A stretch of DNA of 64,000 nucleotides. Source: Amycolatopsis sp. NBC_00345. GTDB taxonomy: Bacteria; Actinomycetota; Actinomycetes; Mycobacteriales; Pseudonocardiaceae. Position numbers and translations under genes: made by a program. A model generated the notes under the pieces. That model saw only the letters and a program-made list of their open reading frames with translations, was not told the DNA's origin and did no database searches. The stretch is taken from NCBI RefSeq assembly GCF_036116635.1, contig NZ_CP107995.1, positions 9,796,001 to 9,860,000 of the forward strand. The letters are read 5' to 3'. Position 1 is the stretch's first letter. The number at the start of each line of letters is the position of its first letter. This document shows, piece after piece, positions 53,230 through 59,979 of the stretch.

Positions 53230-54153
53230 TCAGTCTGGTGCTGTGATCCATTTGAGGCTGAGTTGCCAAGCTGTGGCGCGGGTGGCGGGGTCGTAGGAGA
53301 TGCTGGGGGTACGCGTTTCCTGGTCACGCACGTAGTAGCGGCCGGACGCGGTGGCGAGGCCCGGGTCGGTGGCCAGGCGCAGCGCTGCCGAGGCGCCCTG
53401 CTCGGGGGTCAGCAGCCGTCGGTGGATCAGCGAGCGGAACGGTGCGAGCCCGGTGGGCAGGATGTCGTCGACGATGCTGGTGCTCACGATTCCCGGGTGC
53501 ACGGCGTTCACGGTCACGCCTTCGTCTCGCCACCGGTCGGCGAATTCGTAGCCGCAGATGGTGGTCAGCAGTTTGGCTCTGGCGTAGGCGGCGAACGGGG
53601 CAAACCCTGTGGCCGGATTGAGTTCGCGCACGTCGGCGACGCCGCTGAGGTCGAGCGGAACCGGACGCGGGCGGCCGAACAGCGGCGGGCGGATGTTGGA
53701 CATCGCCGCCGAGACGATGTTGACCACACGGGCCGGAGGGTCTGCGCGGATGCGGTCACGCAGGAGGTAGGTAAGGCTGAACCCGGCGAGGTGGTTGACC
53801 GCCAGATGCGCTTCGACGCCGTCGACGGTCAGCCATCGGTGCCGGTAATGCGCACCGGCATTGTTGATGAGTATGTGCAGGGCATCGTGTCGCGCCGCGA
53901 ACTCGGCGGCGAGCCGGCGCAGGTCGGTGCGGGACGCGAGATCTCCGGTCTGCACCTCTACCCGGTCTGCACCCACATCGGTCGCGATTCGGCGGCGCAG
54001 CGCTTCTCCTCGCTCGTAGTCCCTGCTGGTGGTAACGACGTGAGCGCCGGCCCGGGCCAATTCGGTCGTGATGACCCGGCCCATCCCTCCGGTACCTCCG
54101 GTGACCAGCGCGATACGGCCACGCAGGTCGATGGGGACGTCGGCGGCGCTCAT
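53230..54153 (-). CDS. SDR-family oxidoreductase (retinol dehydrogenase/WWOX-like)
   Basis: The 307-residue SDR has TGGTGGMGRVI at about 18-28, NNAGAHYRHR, NIVSAAMS, the catalytic YARAKLL, and a C-terminal extension. The usual glycine motif is kept. The substrate is unknown. The ATG at 54153 overlaps the stop of a small upstream ORF (ATGA), so translation is probably coupled. Confidence 0.87.
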   Translation of the reverse strand: MSAADVPIDLRGRIALVTGGTGGMGRVITTELARAGAHVVTTSRDYERGEALRRRIATDVGADRVEVQTGDLASRTDLRRLAAEFAARHDALHILINNAGAHYRHRWLTVDGVEAHLAVNHLAGFSLTYLLRDRIRADPPARVVNIVSAAMSNIRPPLFGRPRPVPLDLSGVADVRELNPATGFAPFAAYARAKLLTTICGYEFADRWRDEGVTVNAVHPGIVSTSIVDDILPTGLAPFRSLIHRRLLTPEQGASAALRLATDPGLATASGRYYVRDQETRTPSISYDPATRATAWQLSLKWITAPD

Positions 54154-54296
54154 GCGGCGATTCGCAGGGCTTGGTGGCAACGCACACTGCGCTCCTCGAC
54201 GGCCTTGACCGTCGCGTCCAGCATCTCGGCTGGGGGGAGCGCGTGGACGCCCTCCACGACAACGTTCTTTCCTGCAGGACCCCGCGGTTCGGCCAT
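54150..54296 (-). CDS. Small 48-residue protein coupled to the SDR
   Basis: MAEPRGPAGKNVVVEGVHAL, PPAEMLDATVKAVEERS ends in RCHQALRIAA. It has a good GGGAGG ribosome binding site 6 nt before the ATG at 54296, and its TGA overlaps the SDR start. The region is soluble and helical, and I recognise no family. It may be a real small protein or the degraded remainder of a larger one. Confidence 0.55.
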   Translation of the reverse strand: MAEPRGPAGKNVVVEGVHALPPAEMLDATVKAVEERSVRCHQALRIAA

Positions 54297-54340
54297 GGTG
54301 AACCTCCCTGTTCTTCCTTGTTTTTCGCGGCGTGTTTCAG

Positions 54341-54426
54341 GTGACGTCGTGGCTCAGCCCTGGATCTGCGGCGACGAGACGCCGCTGGTCACCGGTGCCG
54401 TGCTGCATGTGGACGGCGGCTCCTGG
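54341..54426 (+). pseudogene. SDR C-terminal fragment
   Basis: QPWICGDETPLVTGAVLHVD, GGSW is the standard SDR end (FLCGDxTPxVTGAVLHVDGG). No catalytic part precedes it. The remaining sequence to 54552 shows no gene. Confidence 0.65.
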
Positions 54427-54552
54427 CGGCGTGATTGCCGGGCGCGGGAGTGCGGCCCGCGGCGGCAGGGAGCGCGGGACGGACGCGGTCGGCGCCGAGG
54501 AGCTTGACGGATTTGGCACCGACCGCACGGGAACAGATCGCGAGCGAGGTCA

Positions 54553-55008
54553 CTACCGCGGCGTCAGGCGAATGACCGGCAGTTCGCGATCCGTTTTCTC
54601 CTGGTACTGGGCGAACCGGGGTGCTGCCGCGGTGATCCGCTTCCACGCCGCCTCGCGCTCCGGCCCGCGCAATTGCTGGGGCGCGACGGCGACCGTGCGG
54701 CCATCGACCTGCGCCCGGACCTTGTCCGGGTGCGCGCCGATGTTGTAATACCAGCCGGGATTGCCCGCCGCGCCATTCGCGGAGGCCACGATCAGCCAGC
54801 CTCCATCCCCGTCGGGGAAGTAGCCGACCGGCGTTGTGCGCTCGGTACCGGTCTTGGCGCCGGTGGTCGTCAGCACCAGCGCTCTGAAGCCCATGAAACT
54901 GCCGCCCTTACGGCGTAGCCGTCGCTCGGCCAGTTTGTTGAACGCGCGGACGAACCGTCCCGCGGGAACCTTGCCGCCGCGCGTGCCCGCGCGTGTGTCG
55001 AAGCTCAT
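54553..55008 (-). CDS. Nitroreductase/quinone reductase family, deazaflavin (F420)-dependent
   Basis: The 151-residue split-barrel protein has the Ddn family pattern: RALVLTTTGAKTGTERTTPV, ASANGAAGNPGWYYNI and a closing QYQEKTDRELPVIRL. The family uses reduced coenzyme F420 to reduce quinones or nitro compounds. The ATG at 55008 follows GAGGAGTCCTG. Confidence 0.9.
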   Translation of the reverse strand: MSFDTRAGTRGGKVPAGRFVRAFNKLAERRLRRKGGSFMGFRALVLTTTGAKTGTERTTPVGYFPDGDGGWLIVASANGAAGNPGWYYNIGAHPDKVRAQVDGRTVAVAPQQLRGPEREAAWKRITAAAPRFAQYQEKTDRELPVIRLTPR

Positions 55009-55047
55009 CAGGACTCCTCAAAGCCATGGGCCGGGTCGCTGGGTGGG

Positions 55048-55698
55048 TCAGCCGCGGATCGCGGTGGCTTCGCGGGTGAACTGGCGGTGGCCGATCAGTT
55101 TGTAGGCCAACCGGGCCGGTGCCGGTATGACCTGGAGGAACCGCTGGCGTTCCGCGTCATCGGTTTCCTCGGTGATGTGGCCGAGAATGACCAGCCGCCG
55201 CGTGAGGGGAATCGCGCTCATGCCGTGCTTGCCGAGCGCGTCCCATTCCTTCTGGGTCAGCGTGACCGAGACGATCGGGAGCAGTTTCTGCTCCTCCTCA
55301 GCCAAATGATCGATCAGTGTCGGCATCGTGGCGTCGATCAGGGCGGCCATTCGCTCGCCGGTCGCGGCGTCCGCGGTGGCTGTCCAGGCCGGCAGTTCCT
55401 TGCCGAGGGCCGCGACGGCGTGGTCGACCTGGGCGTGCTGCGCGTCCATCCGGTCCATCAGCTCCGGGTCGAGCGTGGCTCGCTCGCGCAGCAGGGGAAA
55501 GAGCAGCTCGTCCTCGCCGGTGTGGTGTGTGTGGAGGAAGTCCAGCATCTCCCGGGCATGCGCGCCGATGACCTTGGATCGCGTCCGGTCACCGGCCGCG
55601 GCGCGGAACAGTCGGGGGAGCTGACCGAACTCGCGCCGCAGGACGCGGTGCATCAGCACCATCTCGTGGGTATCGACGCCGGGTCCGGAGGTGCTCAC
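55048..55698 (-). CDS. Hemerythrin HHE-domain protein
   Basis: The 216-residue helical protein has the HHE cation-binding pattern: VLMHRVLRREFGQL, HTHHTGEDELLFPLL and DAQHAQVDHAV, with a further HLAEEEQKLLPIV. A diiron site that binds oxygen or senses redox conditions is likely. Its start overlaps the NmrA stop by 4 nt, so the pair is translated together. Confidence 0.89.
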   Translation of the reverse strand: MSTSGPGVDTHEMVLMHRVLRREFGQLPRLFRAAAGDRTRSKVIGAHAREMLDFLHTHHTGEDELLFPLLRERATLDPELMDRMDAQHAQVDHAVAALGKELPAWTATADAATGERMAALIDATMPTLIDHLAEEEQKLLPIVSVTLTQKEWDALGKHGMSAIPLTRRLVILGHITEETDDAERQRFLQVIPAPARLAYKLIGHRQFTREATAIRG

Positions 55699-56564
55699 CG
55701 CGACTCCCCGGCGGCAACGGCGTTCCGGACGGCTTCGTGTGCGGTGGTCGCCGGCCGGCCGATGAGCTTCACCAGGTCTTCACTGGCGGTGAACAGTTCT
55801 CCGCGAGCCAGACCGGCATCGGCATCGGCGACGGCGGCGGCCATCTCCGGAGGTAGCCCGGCGCCCGTCAAGGTCGCGGTGTAGTCGGCGACCGGCATGT
55901 CCTGGTAGGCGATGGGGGTGCCCAGGACGTCGCTGATCGTGGCGGCGAGTTCGGTCAGGGTGAACGGTGTTCCGCCCAGCTCGTAGGTCGCTCCGAGGTG
56001 CCCGTCCTGCGTCAGCACCGCGACTGCGGCCGCGGCCAGGTCAGCCCGGCTGACCGCGCTGACCCGTCCGTCGTGCGCGCTGCCCAGCAGCGCGTGGTAC
56101 TGAGTGATCATCGGGAGCTGGTCGGTGTAGTTCTCCAGATACCAGCCGTTGCGCAGGATGACGAACGCGGTGCCGCTGGCGCGCAGGTAGTCCTCGGTGC
56201 GGCGGTGTTCGGCGGCGAGGGTCATCTGCGCGGTCGAGGCGTTGACGATGCTGGTGTACACGATTCGGGAGACACTCGCCCGGGCCGCCGCGTCGATGGC
56301 GTTGCGCGCGTTGTCGAACCGCTCCCCGACCGTCGTCGTCGAGACCAGCACCATGGCTTCGGCGCCCGCGAATGCCTCGTCGAGAGTGGCTGGGTCGGCG
56401 AAGTCCGCGCGCCGCACCACGACCCCGCTCTGCGCGAGGCCGGCGAGTTTGCCGACGTCCCGGCCGGTGGCCACGATCTGCGCGGGCGGTGTTCCGGTGG
56501 CGAGGAGCTGGTCGACGACGAGCCGGCCGAGGTGGCCTGATGCTCCGGTGATGACAGTGAACAT
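55695..56564 (-). CDS. NmrA-like NAD(P)H-binding protein (QOR2 type)
   Basis: The 289-residue atypical SDR has TGASGHLGRLVVDQLLATG at 6-24, TSTTTVGERFDNARN-like sequence (VSTTTVGERFDN), ILRNGWYLENY, and YELGGTPFTLTEL. These are features of QorB/YtfG quinone oxidoreductases. The ATG at 56564 follows GAAGGG; the frame is open to 56642. It is upstream of the hemerythrin gene and downstream of operators at 56679-56718. Confidence 0.89.
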   Translation of the reverse strand: MFTVITGASGHLGRLVVDQLLATGTPPAQIVATGRDVGKLAGLAQSGVVVRRADFADPATLDEAFAGAEAMVLVSTTTVGERFDNARNAIDAAARASVSRIVYTSIVNASTAQMTLAAEHRRTEDYLRASGTAFVILRNGWYLENYTDQLPMITQYHALLGSAHDGRVSAVSRADLAAAAVAVLTQDGHLGATYELGGTPFTLTELAATISDVLGTPIAYQDMPVADYTATLTGAGLPPEMAAAVADADAGLARGELFTASEDLVKLIGRPATTAHEAVRNAVAAGESR

Positions 56565-56678
56565 GGTGTTTCCCTTCGGTAGGGGATGCGGCTCTGATGC
56601 GGTGGCAGCGCGGGTCCGCGGGCGGTGCGGTGGCGGGTCCAACTCGTCTGGACACCGTGGCTACCACTCAGCCATTGC

Positions 56679-56718
56679 CTGACGTTCGTCAGGATCATTG
56701 ATGAATGTAGTCAATGAT
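56679..56718. promoter_or_regulatory. Two dyads upstream of the NmrA-hemerythrin operon
   Basis: CTGACGTTCGTCAG (56679-56692) is a 6-2-6 dyad, and ATCATTGA (56694-56701) pairs with TCAATGAT (56711-56718). TGACGATGTCA follows at 56721-56731. They are likely MarR- or HxlR-type binding sites. The MarR gene at 56834 is nearby. Confidence 0.6.
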
Positions 56719-56833
56719 ACTGACGATGTCAAGACGGAGTCGAAGCCTGCCGGCGCCCCGCTGGCCCAGCGGCCCGGGATGGGCGGGGACCGGGAGCGAC
56801 TGGGAGTCGGGAGAGGACGGCTGGGGCCGGGTT

Positions 56834-57292
56834 TTAGCGCGCGTAGGGGTCGGTGATCTCGCGGAGCTGCTCCAGGATCTGGTGCAACAACGCGAAGTTG
56901 CGGGTGCCCAGGTAGGCCTGCCACTCCGCGAGGATCTCGTCCCGCGTCGCCATGGCCACCTCGACCGCCCGCCGGCCACGTTGCTCGATCACGATCAACC
57001 GGGCGCGGCCGTCCGTGGGGTCGGGGACCCGGTGGACATAGCCAAGGCGCTCCAGTTGGTCAACCAGCACGCCGGCGCTCTGCTTGCTCATTTGTGCCTG
57101 GTCAGCGAGGTCCGTGAGGCGCGAACCGTCCGGATTGACGCGTTGAAACACTCGGCACTGGGCGAGGGTCCAGTCGTCGAACCCGGCATCCTGGAGGGTC
57201 CGGAAAATCCGGTCCTCCATGTACCGGTACGGGATGAACAACGCCACCCCTAGATCAACCCGCTGCTCGTCATCCACGCCGCCCAGTTCCAT
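56834..57292 (-). CDS. MarR-family transcriptional regulator
   Basis: The 152-residue protein has a winged helix near 50-110 (DWTLAQCRVFQRVNPDG, LADQAQMSKQSAGVLVDQLERLGYV) and the wing DPTDGRARL. The frame is open to 57463; the ATG at 57292 gives the usual MarR length, and a GTG at 57277 is possible. It is divergent from the SDR pair at 57605 and upstream, on the same strand, of the NmrA operon. Palindromes occur on both sides. Confidence 0.87.
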   Translation of the reverse strand: MELGGVDDEQRVDLGVALFIPYRYMEDRIFRTLQDAGFDDWTLAQCRVFQRVNPDGSRLTDLADQAQMSKQSAGVLVDQLERLGYVHRVPDPTDGRARLIVIEQRGRRAVEVAMATRDEILAEWQAYLGTRNFALLHQILEQLREITDPYAR

Positions 57293-57435
57293 CCGGTTCC
57301 ATCGCCCCCTGATCCCGCGAGGTCCACACCCTATGTCAACGCCGCCGGGCCGGATCGCTGCGGACCAGGTCTTGACGGCGCGTGCATGGCGGCGCTCGCT
57401 GTGTCCCGCGCGCTGCCTGTCCCTCGGCGAGGTTG

Positions 57436-57480
57436 CAACAGTCGCTGTTGTCATTGGTGCCAATGTACGACTACTGTAGT
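57436..57480. promoter_or_regulatory. Three consecutive dyads in the MarR-SDR divergent region
   Basis: CAACAG-TCG-CTGTTG (57436-57450), CATTGG-TG-CCAATG (57452-57465) and ACTAC-T-GTAGT (57470-57480) are perfect short dyads in a row. The region between the MarR start (57292) and the SDR (57605) is gene-free for 312 bp, so these are probable MarR and promoter sites. Confidence 0.6.
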
Positions 57481-57604
57481 AAACATACCTGACTAGATTG
57501 TGTAGTGGCTCCGGTGGGGAACGGGTGGCCAGGGACTGTGCGCATCCAGCGTCACATCCAGAGTCATATCCAGCGAAAGACAGAGAGAGAACGTGGGTAG
57601 CGCG

Positions 57605-58378
57605 ATGACATCGACATCAAGCCTGGCGGGCAAGCGGGCCCTGGTCACCGGAGGCACCAGCGGAATCGGCGCCGCGATCGTGCGACGGCTCGCCTCCCAG
57701 GGAGCCACCGTCGCGGTCAACTATCGATCCGATCGGGCCGCCGCTGACGCACTCGTCGGCGAACTGTGCGACAACGGGTGTGCCGCATCGGCTTTCTCGG
57801 CCGACGTCAGTGACGCGGCGCAGGCCCACGAGCTGGTCGGCGCGGTGGTAGCCGAGTTCGGCGGCCTGGACCTGCTGGTCAGCAACGCCGGGGTCGAGCA
57901 CTTCGGAGCACTGGAAACCATCACCCAGGCCGACTTCGATCACCTCTTCCGGACCAATGTGGCCGGACAACTGTTCGTCACCCAGGCTGCGGTCGCCGCG
58001 ATGGCCGACGGCGGCCGGATCGTGCTCAGCTCCTCAGTCAGCACACGCCTGGCCGTGCACCACCACGCCCTCTACGCGGCGAGCAAAGCCGCCATCCCGG
58101 CCATGGTGCGCAATCTGGCTCCCGAACTGGCCGAGCGGAACATCGCCATCAACGCGATCGCCCCCGGCGCCACCGCCACCCGCATGGCCAGCTACGCCCC
58201 CCACTACGTCCACCCTGCGCTCACCGACGTCCCGTTCCCCGCCCTCCTCCGCTCGATGAGCGCACTCGGCCGGCTCGGCCAACCTGAGGAAATCGCCGCC
58301 ACGGTCGCGTTTCTGCTCTCCGCGGACGCGTCCTACATCACCGGCACCACCATCGAAGCCGACGGCGGCTGGAACTGA
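57605..58378 (+). CDS. SDR-family oxidoreductase
   Basis: The 257-residue classical SDR has TGGTSGIGAAI, VSNAGVEHFG, LSSSVSTRL, the catalytic YAASKAA, and YITGTTIEADGGW. NYRSDR favours NADP(H). A GTG at 57593 is an alternative start. It is followed 68 bp later by another SDR, and both are divergent from the MarR gene. Confidence 0.89.
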   Translation: MTSTSSLAGKRALVTGGTSGIGAAIVRRLASQGATVAVNYRSDRAAADALVGELCDNGCAASAFSADVSDAAQAHELVGAVVAEFGGLDLLVSNAGVEHFGALETITQADFDHLFRTNVAGQLFVTQAAVAAMADGGRIVLSSSVSTRLAVHHHALYAASKAAIPAMVRNLAPELAERNIAINAIAPGATATRMASYAPHYVHPALTDVPFPALLRSMSALGRLGQPEEIAATVAFLLSADASYITGTTIEADGGWN

Positions 58379-58446
58379 CACTCCGGCGCATCGAACTTGG
58401 TCATCACCAGCACACCCACCGCCACCAGCATCAACAAGGAGAAGCA

Positions 58447-59202
58447 ATGGCAGAACAGGACCTCGCGGGGCGCACCGCACTCGTGACCGGTTCGACCAGC
58501 GGGATCGGCGAGGCTACGGCGAAGCAACTCGCTGAGCACGGGGCGCACGTGATCGTGGTCGGCCGTCGCCGGGATCTCGGAGACGGTGTCGTCGCCGCGA
58601 TCCGCGCGGCCGGCGGCAAGGCCGATTACGTGCGCGCCGAACTCGGCGACGCGGCGTCGGCACGCGAGTTAGCCCAACGAGCACTGGAGATTTCCGGAGG
58701 CCAGGTGGACATCCTGGTCAACAATGCGGGGACGGCGGTGTTCGGCCCGACGGCGGAGACGCTGGAGGAGAACTGGGACACGACGTTCAACACGAACCTC
58801 AAGGGTCACTTCTTCCTCGTCGGGGAGCTCGCGCCGAAGATGGCCGCGCGCGGCAAGGGCGTGATAGTCAACACCTCGACCATGGTTGGCCAGTTCGCCG
58901 CCCCGGGCATGGCGGTCTACGGCGCGACCAAGGCCGGACTGAACCTGCTCACCAAATCCTGGGCTGCGGAGTTCGGCCCGGCCGGGGTCCGAGTCAACGC
59001 GGTTAGCCCGGGAACTACCCGCACCCAGAAGGTCGTCGGCGTCATGGGCGACGGGCTCGACGAGCTCGGAAAGCAGGCACCGCTGGGCTATGTGGCTGAC
59101 GCCGACGAGATCGCCAACGCCATCGTGTTCCTGACCACGGACAAGGCCAGCTACATCACGGGCGCGATCCTCAACGTCGACGGCGGCCGCACCGCAATCT
59201 GA
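58447..59202 (+). CDS. SDR-family oxidoreductase
   Basis: The 251-residue classical SDR has TGSTSGIGEAT, NNAGTAVFG, NTSTMVGQF, the catalytic YGATKAG, and YITGAILNVDGGRT. GGAGAAG precedes the ATG. It is probably co-transcribed with the SDR at 57605. The substrate is unknown. Confidence 0.9.
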   Translation: MAEQDLAGRTALVTGSTSGIGEATAKQLAEHGAHVIVVGRRRDLGDGVVAAIRAAGGKADYVRAELGDAASARELAQRALEISGGQVDILVNNAGTAVFGPTAETLEENWDTTFNTNLKGHFFLVGELAPKMAARGKGVIVNTSTMVGQFAAPGMAVYGATKAGLNLLTKSWAAEFGPAGVRVNAVSPGTTRTQKVVGVMGDGLDELGKQAPLGYVADADEIANAIVFLTTDKASYITGAILNVDGGRTAI

Positions 59203-59275
59203 CCGCAGCCGGCCTCCGGACGGAGGGTGCACCACCCTGGAGGCTGGCCGAGTCTCGCGAACCCTCCCGGAGTGG

Positions 59276-59328
59276 GTGGCGGATAACGCTTCCGCTGCGC
59301 TGAGTGCAGGGGAAGCGTTATCCGCCAC
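59276..59328. terminator. Long perfect hairpin between an SDR gene and tRNA-Ala
   Basis: GTGGCGGATAACGCTTCC (59276-59293) pairs perfectly with 59311-59328, with an inner CTGC/GCAG stem in the 17-nt loop. There is no T-run. It lies after a plus-strand SDR gene and before a minus-strand tRNA, so it may be a bidirectional terminator. It could also be a dispersed repeat unit. Confidence 0.6.
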
Positions 59329-59624
59329 ACCGAGCCAGCCCGCCGATCTCACCAAGGCTGGCCGACGTGGGAACCTGGCAAGAGGGGCCGGGTGTTCACC
59401 GGGTCGCGCAGTGCCTGTCACAGCTGTGTTGCCGTGCGGATCAGCCCGGCGAGAGCGAGGGAGCGGCTGTGCGCGGGCCAGGCGATGTGAGTGACGACCG
59501 CAGGTGCGTCGGTCACGGGGACTGCAGCACGTCCTGTGCAACAGGATCCCTGCTCCGGCACGGTCGAGCCGTTCTATATAACGAAACCGACTCAATCCGG
59601 CGTCGCGTGTCCAAAATACGTCGG

Positions 59625-59697
59625 TGGAGCTAAGGGGACTCGAACCCCTGACCCCCTCACTGCCAGTGAGGTGCGCTACCAGCTGCGCCATAGCCCC
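59625..59697 (-). tRNA. tRNA-Ala (GGC anticodon)
   Basis: The 73-nt gene runs from 59697 down to 59625. The acceptor GGGGCTA pairs with TAGCTCC (one G-T pair), the D arm contains AGCTGGTAGCGC, the anticodon loop CTGGCAG gives GGC, and the T arm contains GGTTCGAGTCC. CCA is not encoded. A GC-rich gene-poor zone surrounds it. Confidence 0.93.
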
Positions 59698-59828
59698 GAG
59701 GCGAAGGTGAACTCCGTATCTCGTGTGGCCATACGTTACACCCCGTCCCCGCCCTCGCCTCAGGGGGGTGGTGATCAGTGACCGCTGGACCGTTCGGGCA
59801 GGTCACCTGCACGTTCATGACTTATTTT

Positions 59829-59840
59829 AATACCTGTATT
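59829..59840. promoter_or_regulatory. AT-rich dyad upstream of the RICIN/beta-helix gene
   Basis: AATAC-CT-GTATT is a perfect dyad in an AT-rich patch (59821-59845) about 140 bp before the gene at 59980. It may be an operator or part of its promoter. Confidence 0.4.
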
Positions 59841-59979
59841 GATTCTCCGTGTGGTCTCGGTTACATTTTCCACGGTTGTGACGCCGAGGTCCCCGCCCGC
59901 TACGCCGCGTCTCCATTTCTGGGTACAGCCTTGCCGTTTCCTGCTCGCTGAACGCCGCGGTGCGGCGGAGGAGGTTCCG

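Noticed and set aside
53155..54507. A 450-residue plus-strand ORF antisense to an SDR
   Set aside because: The opposite strand carries all SDR motifs; only the last 30 residues (SDR end fragment) have meaning in this frame.
59625..59697. tRNA gene as a genomic-island attachment site
   Set aside because: No integrase gene and no repeated tRNA 3' end was found in the window.
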